From AP-15 sp035570935 (lineage in GTDB: Bacteria; Pseudomonadota; Alphaproteobacteria; ATCC43930; CGMCC-115725), in assembly GCA_035570935.1 (NCBI GenBank), contig DATMKU010000162.1, forward strand, positions 1-42,725: a DNA stretch of 42,725 nt, given 5' to 3'. Positions 24,398-32,936 of the stretch are shown here, one piece after another (the stretch's first letter is position 1; every line of letters begins with the position of its first letter). Both the position numbers and the translations under genes were made by a program. Under the pieces are notes generated by a model. The model had not been told where the DNA came from. It worked only from the letters and a program-made list of their open reading frames with translations, and did not search any database.

Positions 24398-25315
24398 TTG
24401 CCGATCCATTATGAAAAGCGCGACGGGGTCGCCTACATCACGCTGAATAACCCCGAAAAGGCGAACATCCTCGACAAGCCGACATCGGACGCGATTTCGC
24501 AGGCCTGGATCGATTTCTGGGAAGACCGCGACATCCGCTGCGCGATCCTGACCGGCGCCGGCAACCGGCATTTTTGCGGCGGCCACAATCTGGCGCCGCG
24601 CCGGAACATCACCGAGGAGGAACGCGAATATCTGCGCACCCAGCGCATCTTTTGGCCGCTCGCAGGCACCGTCCACGGCCAAAAGACCGGTGTCGACGGC
24701 CGCATGGGCGACCATTACCCGCGGGTGTGGAAGCCGGTCATCGCCGCGGTCAACGGCTGGGCCGCCGGGGCGGGGCTCTACATCCTCTTATCCTCGACCG
24801 ACATCCGCATCGCCAGCCGCGAGCATGCGCGCTTCAAATTCGCGCTGACGACCCAGGGCTGGCTCGGCCATGGCCCTGGCGCCAGCCTGCTCGTCAAACA
24901 GCTCCGCTACATCGACGCGATGAAGATTTTGCTGACCGACGAACCGTTCGACGCCGCGGAGGCCTTGCGCATAGGGCTCGTCAACGAAATCGTGCCGCAC
25001 GCAGAGCTGATGGAGCGGGCGGAAAAGATCGCCCGCCACATCGTGACCTTGCCGCCGGTCGCGGTGCGCATGATGAAGGAGTTTGTCGTCCGCTTTGGCG
25101 ATTTGCCGACCGACCAGGCCTGGCATGTCCAAAACCTAATCAACAATCTGTTGATCCAGGTAACGACCGACGGCGAGGAGGGCCGCCGCGCCTTCAACGA
25201 AAAGCGCCCGCCCGACTTCACCGGCGCCTTGCGCCGTCGCGGCGAAGCCTGGGAAGAACCCTCCGAAGAAGACCGGAAACGCCTCGACGCGGCGTATAGA
25301 AGCGGGGAGTTTTGA
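24398..25315 (+). CDS. Crotonase (enoyl-CoA hydratase/isomerase) superfamily protein, atypical active site
   Basis: A 305-residue crotonase-fold protein. The oxyanion-hole strand GNRHFCGGHNLAP and the helix region AAVNGWAAGAGLYILLSSTD are present. The two Glu that add water in enoyl-CoA hydratase are replaced: Y128 in GAGLY and L150 in FKFAL. It is therefore unlikely to be an ordinary hydratase; isomerase, hydrolase, dehalogenase or lyase chemistry is possible. The start is TTG at 24398, chosen because GAGGGAGG sits seven bases before it and the protein then begins MPIHYEKRDGVAYITLNNPE as expected. It is the second gene after the NHL protein. Confidence 0.87.
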   Translation: MPIHYEKRDGVAYITLNNPEKANILDKPTSDAISQAWIDFWEDRDIRCAILTGAGNRHFCGGHNLAPRRNITEEEREYLRTQRIFWPLAGTVHGQKTGVDGRMGDHYPRVWKPVIAAVNGWAAGAGLYILLSSTDIRIASREHARFKFALTTQGWLGHGPGASLLVKQLRYIDAMKILLTDEPFDAAEALRIGLVNEIVPHAELMERAEKIARHIVTLPPVAVRMMKEFVVRFGDLPTDQAWHVQNLINNLLIQVTTDGEEGRRAFNEKRPPDFTGALRRRGEAWEEPSEEDRKRLDAAYRSGEF

Positions 25316-25321
25316 AGAGGC

Positions 25322-25891
25322 TTACCCCATCGGCCGGCGCACCCCGGCGACACGGGCGGGATTGCCGACGACGGTGACGCCCGCCGGCACATCGTGGGTG
25401 ACGGCGCAGCCGGCGCCGATGATGGCGTCGTCGCCGACGGTGACGCCGGGAAGCAGGATCGCGCCGCCGCCGATCCAGACATTGCGGCCGATGCGAACCG
25501 GGCGCCCAAATTCCAGCCCGGCCCGGCGCGCCGCCGGATCGCGCGGATGGTCGGCCGCGTAGATCTGCACGGCGGGACCAATCTGCGTTCCGTCGCCGAT
25601 GACGACCGCCACCACATCGAGGATGACGCAATTGAAATTGAGAAAGACGCCCGCTCCGATCCGGATGTTGTAGCCGTAATCACAGTAAAAGGGTTGCCGG
25701 ACGACGGCGCCATCACCGATCTCGGCCAGCCGCTCTTTGAGAATTGCCGACAACTCTTCGGCGCTGCCCGGCGCGGCCGCGTTGTAGCGAGTGAGCCACG
25801 CCGCCGTGGCGGCCCGGTCCTTCATCAGCTCCGGCGCGTCGGCGCGATACAATTCGCCGGCCAGCATCTTGTCTTTTTCGCTGTGGGTCAC
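25322..25891 (-). CDS. Hexapeptide-repeat sugar O-acetyltransferase (Maa/NodL/LacA family)
   Basis: A 189-residue left-handed beta-helix acetyltransferase using acetyl-CoA. The N-terminal MTHSEKDKMLAGELYRADAP is the maltose-acetyltransferase domain signature. The catalytic His is in YAADHPRDPAARR. Hexapeptide turns run through VRIGRNVWIGGGAILLPGVT and IGAGCAVTHDVPAGVTVVGN. It forms trimers and acetylates sugars or oligosaccharides. The start is GTG at 25891, eight bases after the stop of the fused CoA-transferase, so the two are co-transcribed. Its link to that enzyme is unclear. Confidence 0.92.
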   Translation of the reverse strand: MTHSEKDKMLAGELYRADAPELMKDRAATAAWLTRYNAAAPGSAEELSAILKERLAEIGDGAVVRQPFYCDYGYNIRIGAGVFLNFNCVILDVVAVVIGDGTQIGPAVQIYAADHPRDPAARRAGLEFGRPVRIGRNVWIGGGAILLPGVTVGDDAIIGAGCAVTHDVPAGVTVVGNPARVAGVRRPMG

Positions 25892-25899
25892 AATCGCCT

Positions 25900-28065
25900 C
25901 TATCCGAGCGCGCCGGATCGACGCAGCACGGCGATGTCATCGTCCGAAAGATCGAGCACGTCGCGCAGCACCGCGTCGGTGTCGGCGCCGAGCCGCGGGG
26001 CGGGAGCGCAGACGCGGCCAAAGCTCGCGCGCCACGGCAGCCCTGGGATGACGCCGCCGCGATGCGCGTCCCAGAAGCCGCGCTGGCGCAGGTGATCCCT
26101 GGCGGCAAGTTCGGTCGAGCTGGCGAGTGCGGCCGCTGGGACGCCGGCGCGCAGCAGGACGCCTGCGACGGTCTTGGCGGGCTGGGGACGAAGCCAGGAG
26201 GCGAGCGTTGCGTCGATCGGCCGGCGCTGCGCCATTCGTTCGCGGAACCCGTACTCCGACATCGGCGCCAGTGCAGGGACGATCGCGCAAAGCTGCCGCC
26301 ATTCGCGATCCTCGGTGACGGCGAGGCTGAGCCAGTCGTCGTCCCCGGCGCAGCGGTAGGCGCCGTGCGGCGCATGCCGATCGCAATCGTTGCCGCGCGG
26401 CTTTGGCGGAGCACCGAGCTGGGTTTGCAATAACGGCTCGGCCATCGTCCACAGCATCGCCTCGATCATCGAGAAATCGACGCGCGCGACATCGCCGGTC
26501 CGGCGCCGTCGCCAAACCCCGGCAGCGGCGACAAAGGCGAGCATCAGCCCGCACATCGGGTCGAGCCAGGCAAAGCCGACGCGCGGGGCAACGTCTGGGT
26601 GGCGATTGAGGCCGGCGAACCCGGCATAGCATTGCAACAGCGTGCCGTAGGCGACGGCTCGTGCCTCGGGCCCGGTGCGGCCGAGGCCGGAAGCCGAGAC
26701 GTAAATCAGGTCGGGGTTGACCGTTCGCAGCTCGTCAGCGCCGAGACCCAGGCGGTCCATGACGCCGGTCGCGAAGTTTTCGACCAGCACATCCGATTTC
26801 GCGGCAAGCGCGCGGGCGATGTCGACCGCCTCCGGCTTTTTCAGGTCGAGCACGATGCCGCGCTTGGCCTGGCCCAGAACCGTGTGCAATTGCGAGGCGC
26901 GGCCCGGGTCGCCGCGGCCGGGGGCCTCGACCTTGATCACCTCGGCGCCCATTGCCGCCAGATAGCGCGTCGCGGTCGGGCCGGCGATGACCCAGCTGAA
27001 ATCGAGCACGCGAATGCCGGAGAGCGGCATAGACCCATTGGGGCGGTCGTCGCCCGCGCGCTTCCCGCGGGCGATGTGCAGCCCGAACGGCGAGCCAGGC
27101 GCCCTGACCTTTTGTCCTTCTATTTCGATCGGGCGATAGAAGCCGCGATGGCCAAGCTGCGGCGAGGCGAGCTGCTCCGCCGGCTCGCGCAATGGAAAGC
27201 TCGGCACATGAGCGGCCTGGGCCTGGTCGGCGATCCATTGCTTCTTGTGATGCCGGCTCCACGCCGACATCAGCGCGTGCAACGCATCCCAATTGGCGAC
27301 GCGGTCGGGTTTGGCGAGAAAGCGCGGGTCATCGCCCCATGCGGGCGAGCCCATCACCTTGAGCCACGCCGCCCATTGGCGCTCCTCGCGTGGCGAGATC
27401 GCGGCGTAGCCGTCGCTCGCCGGCAGGATTGTCACGGTGGCGCCGTTGCCGTCCCCGACCCGCCGGCGCGGCCGGCTCCGGCCGCCGAGCCCGGCATTCG
27501 CCAGCTCGCCGATCGCCATCGTCGCCAGCGCCTCCTCGATCGACACGTCGATCGCGGCGGGGCCGCCCAGCAGTGCCGCATGCATGCCGGCGCAGGCCGC
27601 TGCCAGCCCGCCGATAAAGGCCGATTGCTCGCCGACCGGGCGGATTGGCGATTCGTCGAGATCGTCGACCTGTCCGGTCAACAACCGGGCGATCCCGGAG
27701 GCGTAAAACAAGGTCAGGTCGGTCGCCGGGTCGTCCGCCTTGGGGCCGGTCAGGCCATAGGGCGAAATATGGACAAGCGCTGCTGTTGGGTTGATCCGGC
27801 GCAGCGCATCGGGATCGTGCTGCCGCGCCCGCAACTCTCGCGGCCGGCCCTCGCAGACGATCAGCTCGGCCGTCTCCAGCGCGCGCGCCGCCGCGTCGCT
27901 CGCCGCGATTCTCTTGCCGTGGTTGAGATAATGTGCGAGCGGCGTCGAATCGCCGGGGTCGATGAAGGCGATTTCGGCGCCGGCATCGGCGAACAGCCGG
28001 CCGCAGACGCCGGCGGCCAACCCATGGCCGAGCTGAACGACACGGAACCCCGTCAACAAACCCAT
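25900..28065 (-). CDS. Fused double CaiB/BaiF family CoA-transferase
   Basis: A 721-residue protein made of two CoA-transferase modules joined head to tail; ordinary members have about 400. Module 1 (about 1-345) opens GFRVVQLGHGLAAGVCGRLF and module 2 (346-721) opens MPLSGIRVLDFSWVIAGPTA. The catalytic Asp is visible in module 2 as WLDPMCG (D502). At the matching place in module 1 the sequence reads VGEQSAFIGGL with no Asp, so that half is probably structural. This mimics the interlocked dimer of the family within one chain. Substrate unknown. The ATG is at 28065; the acetyltransferase gene follows eight bases after the stop. Confidence 0.9.
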   Translation of the reverse strand: MGLLTGFRVVQLGHGLAAGVCGRLFADAGAEIAFIDPGDSTPLAHYLNHGKRIAASDAAARALETAELIVCEGRPRELRARQHDPDALRRINPTAALVHISPYGLTGPKADDPATDLTLFYASGIARLLTGQVDDLDESPIRPVGEQSAFIGGLAAACAGMHAALLGGPAAIDVSIEEALATMAIGELANAGLGGRSRPRRRVGDGNGATVTILPASDGYAAISPREERQWAAWLKVMGSPAWGDDPRFLAKPDRVANWDALHALMSAWSRHHKKQWIADQAQAAHVPSFPLREPAEQLASPQLGHRGFYRPIEIEGQKVRAPGSPFGLHIARGKRAGDDRPNGSMPLSGIRVLDFSWVIAGPTATRYLAAMGAEVIKVEAPGRGDPGRASQLHTVLGQAKRGIVLDLKKPEAVDIARALAAKSDVLVENFATGVMDRLGLGADELRTVNPDLIYVSASGLGRTGPEARAVAYGTLLQCYAGFAGLNRHPDVAPRVGFAWLDPMCGLMLAFVAAAGVWRRRRTGDVARVDFSMIEAMLWTMAEPLLQTQLGAPPKPRGNDCDRHAPHGAYRCAGDDDWLSLAVTEDREWRQLCAIVPALAPMSEYGFRERMAQRRPIDATLASWLRPQPAKTVAGVLLRAGVPAAALASSTELAARDHLRQRGFWDAHRGGVIPGLPWRASFGRVCAPAPRLGADTDAVLRDVLDLSDDDIAVLRRSGALG

Positions 28066-28204
28066 CGGCAGAGCTTTCTTGTTTGGCGCGACCGGAGCCG
28101 CACCATAACCGATGCCGGCCTCAAACTTCTTCGGTTCATCGGATACTTGCCGGCGCTATAATCGGCGGCGACAGCTCGGCGGACCGATTGAACGGGAGGA
28201 GATC

Positions 28205-29266
28205 ATGGGTGAGATTCTCGGCATCGGAGTGACGCATTTTCCGGGGTTGATGCTGCCCGACGCCTATATGAGCAGTTTTTTGACCCGCACGCTCAATAGC
28301 GACCGCATACCCGCTGAATTGAAGGACCCGGCGCGCTGGCCGGAGCCGCTGCAGCGCGAACTCGCCGCCAACAAGAACGGCGGTGCGGCGGCCGAGCACC
28401 GCCGCCGTCTGGTCGGCGGCTTTCGCGAGGCGCGCAAGGCGCTCGACGCGTTCGCCCCCGATTTCGTGCTGATTTGGGGCGATGACCAGTACGAGAACTT
28501 CCGCGAGGACGGGGTTCCCTCGTTTTGCGTTTTTGCGCTCGACGGGGTCGATTGCCGCCCGTTCGCGCGCGCCGGCCGGGCCGAGCTCGGCAACGCCTGG
28601 GGCCTGCCAGCCGATACGGTCGTCCCGGTCAAGGGCCACCGCACCGCCGGCAGCTGGCTCGCCGCATCATTGATCAAGGCCGATTACGACGTCAGCTACG
28701 CCTATCGGATGCGGCACGAGCTGGGGCTGCCGCACGCCTTTATCAACACGATCCTGTTTCTCGATTACGACCGGCAGGGCTTCCCCTATCCGGTGGTGCC
28801 GTTTCACGTCAATTGCTACGGATCTTCGGTCATCGCCAAGCGCGGTTCGAGCGCGCATTTGACCGGCGAGGCCGATCCGAACGCGATCGATCCGCCGGGA
28901 CCCAACCCGTCGCGCTGCTTTGATGTCGGCGCCGCGGTTGCCCGCGCACTCGCCGACAGCCCGTGGCGGGTGGCGCTAATCGCCTCGTCGAGCTGGTCGC
29001 ACGCGTTCCTGACCGCCAAGCACCACTGGATCTACCCCGATGTCGACAGCGACCGGGCGCGGTTCGACGAGCTTGCCTCGGGCAATTGCGCGCGCTGGCG
29101 CAACCTCACGACCGCGCAGATCGAGGATGCCGGCCAGCAGGAATTCCTGAATTGGGTCTGCCTCGCGGGGGCGATGACGGCCCTCGGCCGCGCCCCCGAG
29201 ATCGTCGACTACGTCGAATCCTACCTGTTCAACTCGGACAAGTGCTTCGCCCTGTTCCACCCCTAG
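28205..29266 (+). CDS. LigB-type class III extradiol ring-cleavage dioxygenase family protein
   Basis: A 353-residue member of the LigB fold, which includes protocatechuate 4,5-dioxygenase and 2,3-dihydroxyphenylpropionate dioxygenase. Likely iron ligands are H11 (GVTHFPG) and a second His/acid set downstream; conserved parts are FVLIWGDDQYENF, AFINTILFLDYDRQGFPYPV, PFHVNCYGSSVI and ALIASSSWSHAFLT (probable catalytic His). WGDDQY replaces the more usual xxxHxD region, so the iron site is not fully confirmed. The ATG at 28205 follows GGGAGGAGATC. It stands alone; a dihydroxylated aromatic or a related enol is the expected substrate. Confidence 0.85.
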   Translation: MGEILGIGVTHFPGLMLPDAYMSSFLTRTLNSDRIPAELKDPARWPEPLQRELAANKNGGAAAEHRRRLVGGFREARKALDAFAPDFVLIWGDDQYENFREDGVPSFCVFALDGVDCRPFARAGRAELGNAWGLPADTVVPVKGHRTAGSWLAASLIKADYDVSYAYRMRHELGLPHAFINTILFLDYDRQGFPYPVVPFHVNCYGSSVIAKRGSSAHLTGEADPNAIDPPGPNPSRCFDVGAAVARALADSPWRVALIASSSWSHAFLTAKHHWIYPDVDSDRARFDELASGNCARWRNLTTAQIEDAGQQEFLNWVCLAGAMTALGRAPEIVDYVESYLFNSDKCFALFHP

Positions 29267-29679
29267 GCAAAGGTCTGTTGGAATCCCCCACCTCACCCCG
29301 GCCCTCTCCGTACCAGGGGGCGGAGAGGGAGTGCGTTTTCGGCAGTCCGCGCATGCGTGTTCGGAACACCTCTCCACCCTTTAGGGGGGAGGGGGAGGGA
29401 CCATTGCGCAGCAATGGGAGGGTGAGGTGGGTGTCGCCCGGCAATGTTGAAAAGCGTGGGCTCATCCGCACGAGTTTGCCCAGCGGCGGGAGTTCCGGGC
29501 TTGCGGGGGGCCGCGGGTTTGGGTTTGCGAGCGTCGCTCGCGTCTCGGCCGGCGCCCACTGTCGCGCGGCGGCGCCGGGCGGACGCCATCGGGATATTTT
29601 TCGGCGCCTCTGCATAGAGAGCGGTGCGACAGGATCGCGTGTGCTTCGCCGCACCGCCATCGAGTGGGGCGGCGAATGA
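29267..29679. repeat. Repeat-filled intergenic region
   Basis: About 29279-29435 is a cluster of dispersed repeats: CCCCGGCCCTCTCC with GGGGGCGGAGAGGGAGTGCG, then CCTCTCCACCCTTTAGGGG and GGGAGGGTGAGGTGGG. The first block, ending in GTGCGTTTTCGGCAGTC, is nearly identical to 39826-39890. The remaining 240 bases before the ABC permease have no convincing gene and must hold its promoter. Confidence 0.75.
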
Positions 29680-30570
29680 GTGACAATGACCGCAATCTTC
29701 CCCGGTGGTTGGAGAATGACATCGTCAGAAACTGTTCTAGACATCCGGGCGGAGCAAATCGCCGGGGTGCCCGAACGACCGAGCCGGGCTTTTGTCGCCG
29801 TTGTCGATCTTCTTGACGGATTATCGCGCAGCTGGCTGTGGACGACGCTCGCCCATCAGGATCTAAAGCTGCGCTACCGGGGCTCGGTCCTCGGCCCCTT
29901 TTGGCAGACGATAACAACCGCGGTGATGATCGGTTCGATGGGCTTTATCTATGCCAAGTTGTTTCATACGCCGCTGCAGAATTATCTTCCGCTGCTGACG
30001 ACCGGGTTGGTGTTTTGGCAGTTCACCTCCGGGATGATCACCGAAGGTTGCGGAACTTTCTACACGGTGCAGAACATCATTCAGCAGGTCAAGCTGCCGT
30101 TCTCGCTGCACGCCTATCGCCTCGTTTACCGCAACCTGCTGATCTTGCTTCATAATATTGTCATCGTCCCGATTGTGCTGATGATATTTCCGCACCCGGT
30201 CATATGGTCGCGATTGTTGGAGCTCGGTCCCGGGCTGGGGTTGATCCTGCTGAACGGCATTTGGGTGAGCATCTTTCTCGGCATGATCAGCGCGCGCTTT
30301 CGCGATGTCCCGCCGATCGTCGCCAGCATCGTCCAGGTCGTGTTCTTTATCACGCCGATCTTCTGGCCGGCCGACGGCCTCGGCAATCATCGATGGCTGG
30401 CTGAATTCAACCCGATCTATGCGGCGATCGACGTGATGCGCGCGCCGTTGCTGGGTCAGCCGACAGAGCCATATTCGTGGCTGGTCCTGATCGTTGTCAC
30501 CGTGCTCGGCTGCGCCGCCAGCTTCACCCTCTTCGCCCGCCTGCGTACGCGCATCGCGTTCTGGGTATAG
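29680..30570 (+). CDS. ABC-2 type polysaccharide/O-antigen export permease (Wzm-like)
   Basis: A 296-residue ABC-2 permease with about six membrane spans. The cytoplasmic amphipathic segment before the first span reads HQDLKLRYRGSVLGPFWQT, the classic signature of Wzm/TagG/RfbA permeases; GMISARFRDVPPIVASIVQV and ITPIFWPADGL are also typical. It should move a lipid-linked glycan across the inner membrane with the ATPase encoded five bases downstream. GTG at 29680 and ATG at 29686 or 29716 are all possible starts; the first fits GGGGCGG best. No glycosyltransferase genes are nearby. Confidence 0.92.
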   Translation: MTMTAIFPGGWRMTSSETVLDIRAEQIAGVPERPSRAFVAVVDLLDGLSRSWLWTTLAHQDLKLRYRGSVLGPFWQTITTAVMIGSMGFIYAKLFHTPLQNYLPLLTTGLVFWQFTSGMITEGCGTFYTVQNIIQQVKLPFSLHAYRLVYRNLLILLHNIVIVPIVLMIFPHPVIWSRLLELGPGLGLILLNGIWVSIFLGMISARFRDVPPIVASIVQVVFFITPIFWPADGLGNHRWLAEFNPIYAAIDVMRAPLLGQPTEPYSWLVLIVVTVLGCAASFTLFARLRTRIAFWV

Positions 30571-30575
30571 CGTCG

Positions 30576-31430
30576 ATGTCGTTTCTGCGTCTGCGCGACG
30601 TTTGCGTCGAGTTTCCGATCTATCAGGCGAGCAGCCGCTCGCTCAAGAAAGCATTGCTGGCTTCGACCACCCGGGGAAACCTCGGACGCGATGCGCGCGA
30701 TCGCATCAATGTGCGGGCGTTGATCGATGTCAGCCTCGAAATCGGCGACGGCGATCGGTTTGGGCTGATCGGGTTGAACGGCGCCGGCAAGACGACGCTG
30801 CTCAAAGTGCTCGCCGGGGTCTATGAGCCAACGACCGGATACTTCAGCTCCGCCGGCCGGGTTTCGTCATTGCTCGACATCAGCGTCGGCTTCAACCTCG
30901 ACGCCACCGGGCGCGAGAACATCGTTTTGCGCGGCATGTATATGGGCATTCATCCCCATGAGATGCGCGAGCGTGCGGCCGAGGTCGCGGAATTTACCGA
31001 ACTTGGCGACTATCTCGATATGCCGGTGCGCACCTATTCGGCCGGCATGATGATCAGGCTCGCCTTCGCCGCTTCGACCTGCATCCCCCCCGACATCCTG
31101 ATCATGGATGAGTGGCTGACCGCCGGGGACGTGCAGTTTCTCGAAAAGGCGCAACGCCGCGTCGAGACATTCGTGCGCACCTCCAGCATCCTCGTTCTGG
31201 CCTCGCATTCGTTGGAGCTGGTCGAACAGTGGTGCAACCGCGGCATCCTGCTGCACCACGGGCGTACCTTAGCGGTCGGGCCGGTCGGCGAGGTCGTCGC
31301 CGCCTATCGACAGCTCGTCGGCGCAACGCCGCCCGCTTCCACGGTGGAAACGACAGCGGCCGAGGTGACAGAACATCCCGATATCGCCAGGATTGCCGCC
31401 GCCGCGCACGCCGAGCCCGGCGCGGTATAA
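30576..31430 (+). CDS. ABC exporter ATP-binding protein (Wzt/TagH-like)
   Basis: A 284-residue ATPase that powers the Wzm-like permease. Walker A is GLNGAGKTT, the signature motif YSAGMMIRLAF (diverged from LSGGQ as in Wzt/TagH), Walker B DILIMDEW and the switch His ASHSLELV. The segment DISVGFNLDATGRENIVLRG is diagnostic of polysaccharide-export ATPases. It lacks the extra C-terminal glycan-binding domain of O9a-type Wzt and ends in a short Ala/Thr-rich tail. It begins five bases after the permease stop. Confidence 0.94.
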   Translation: MSFLRLRDVCVEFPIYQASSRSLKKALLASTTRGNLGRDARDRINVRALIDVSLEIGDGDRFGLIGLNGAGKTTLLKVLAGVYEPTTGYFSSAGRVSSLLDISVGFNLDATGRENIVLRGMYMGIHPHEMRERAAEVAEFTELGDYLDMPVRTYSAGMMIRLAFAASTCIPPDILIMDEWLTAGDVQFLEKAQRRVETFVRTSSILVLASHSLELVEQWCNRGILLHHGRTLAVGPVGEVVAAYRQLVGATPPASTVETTAAEVTEHPDIARIAAAAHAEPGAV

Positions 31431-31468
31431 ACGCGCCCCGGCCGAAAGGGAACCTGCTCCCCTCGCGG

Positions 31469-32632
31469 TCAGAACATGCCTAAACCCAGGATGCCGTCAT
31501 CGGGGTCGAGGCCGGCGATCACCCGCTTGCCGATCAGGTCGCGCAAGGTCTCGCTGGTGCCGCCGCCGAGGGTCCCGTAGCGGGCGCCGCGGTAAAAGCG
31601 CGACACCGCGAACTCGTCGGTGAAGCCGTAGCCGCCATGCACCTGGATCGCCTCGCTCGTCACCTTCAGCGCCATCTCGTTGCAGGTGACCTTGGCGACC
31701 GCCGCCAATAGCGGGTCGGGGAACGGGTCGGCGCTGGCGCAGGCGCGGTAGAGCACGCTGCGCGCCGTCTCGACTTCGCGGTACATCTCGGCGATCTTCC
31801 AGCGCATGCCCTGGAAATCGCCGATCGGGCGGCCGAACGCGCGGCGCTCCTTGACGTATTTGACCGCCTCTTCGAGCGCCCCCTCGGCGAGGCCCAACGA
31901 GATGCTGGGGTTCAGGCAGCGCTGGGTGTTGAACGCCGACAAGAGTTTGCGAAAGCCGTCTTCCAGCACGAGGTTTTCGGGCGGCAATTCGCAGTCCTCA
32001 AAGCGGATCTCGTGCAAATTCTCGCCGCCCATCGTGTGATAGGTGCCGGTGACCAAGAAACCCGGCGTGCCCTTTTCGACCAGCACGCAGCCGATCCCCT
32101 CGCGCCCCGGCTTTTTGTCGACGCGGGTGAAGACGACAAACATGCCGGCTTCCTCGGCGCGGCTGATCAAGGTCTTGACCCCGTTCAGCCTGAGCCGGTT
32201 GCCGACCCGGTCGACATTGGTCTTGTAATTGGCGACGTCGGTGCCGGCGTCGGGCTCGGTCATGCAGATCGCCAAGAGGCAATCGCCGCTGACCACCGCC
32301 GGCAGGATGCGCGCCTTGATCGGCTCGGGGGCGTAGGCGGCGATGATCCGAGTCTGCACCCCGACCTCGCCCAACACCGCCATCGCCGTAACATAACAGA
32401 CCTTGGCGATCTCCTCGAGCACCAGTGCGGTGTCGAAAACCGGCAGACCGAGCCCGCCATATTCCTCCGGCACCGCCATGCCGAGCACCCCCAACTCGGC
32501 GAGCCGGCGCATGTTGTCCCACGGGAAAGCGCCGTTCATGTAGCCCTGCGCGCGGGCGCGGAACTCGCCCTGCGCCAACTCGCGCACGGTCTCTACAAAG
32601 CGGCGCTGCTCGTCGGATAGGGTCGTAAACAT
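31469..32632 (-). CDS. Acyl-CoA dehydrogenase family flavoprotein
   Basis: A 387-residue protein with the full acyl-CoA dehydrogenase fold: GMAVPEEYGGLGLPVFD, the FAD/substrate strand AICMTEPDAGTDVANYKTN, YVKERRAFGRPIGDFQGMRW and VHGGYGFTDEFAVSRFYRGA. The usual catalytic Glu of the I-Y-E-G-T motif is Gly here (GTLGGGTSE, G357), and the alternative Glu of isovaleryl-type enzymes is Gln (NTQRC, Q237). The base may come from elsewhere or the reaction may differ. The ATG at 32632 follows GGGAG and is preferred to upstream starts at 32647 and 32683. Confidence 0.9.
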   Translation of the reverse strand: MFTTLSDEQRRFVETVRELAQGEFRARAQGYMNGAFPWDNMRRLAELGVLGMAVPEEYGGLGLPVFDTALVLEEIAKVCYVTAMAVLGEVGVQTRIIAAYAPEPIKARILPAVVSGDCLLAICMTEPDAGTDVANYKTNVDRVGNRLRLNGVKTLISRAEEAGMFVVFTRVDKKPGREGIGCVLVEKGTPGFLVTGTYHTMGGENLHEIRFEDCELPPENLVLEDGFRKLLSAFNTQRCLNPSISLGLAEGALEEAVKYVKERRAFGRPIGDFQGMRWKIAEMYREVETARSVLYRACASADPFPDPLLAAVAKVTCNEMALKVTSEAIQVHGGYGFTDEFAVSRFYRGARYGTLGGGTSETLRDLIGKRVIAGLDPDDGILGLGMF

Positions 32633-32689
32633 AGTCTCCCGGCTCATCACAATTGGACTGCTAAAGAAATGCGGCGAACTCATTAGCTC

Positions 32690-32913
32690 GATTGTCGTTC
32701 CCGCGAAAGCGGGAACCTAGGGGCCGGCGCTGCGGCGGTTGCCCTGGACCCCCGCTTTTGCGGGGGCGACAGTATCGGATATCGGTCTAACCGTCGGACA
32801 GGGTTGGGGCGAGGTGGGGGACCGACAGCACTGGCGGATGCCCACCTCACCCTGCCGCGCCGCTGGCGCGGGCCCCTCCCTCTCCCCCTAAAGGGCGGAG
32901 AGGGAGATTGATC
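32690..32913. repeat. Two kinds of dispersed intergenic repeat
   Basis: At 32690-32775 lies a GTCGTTCCCGCGAAAGCGGG element with the partner CCCCCGCTTTTGCGGGGGCG, related to 4279-4335. At 32800-32913 lies a GGCGAGGTGGGGG / CCCACCTCACCCTGCC element ending in CCCTCCCTCTCCCCC and GGCGGAGAGGGAG, related to those near 29300 and 39800. Together they fill the 304-base gap between the hydratase and acyl-CoA dehydrogenase genes; no gene is seen there. Confidence 0.8.
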
Positions 32914-32936
32914 CCGTGCTTTATCAAGATTGCATT

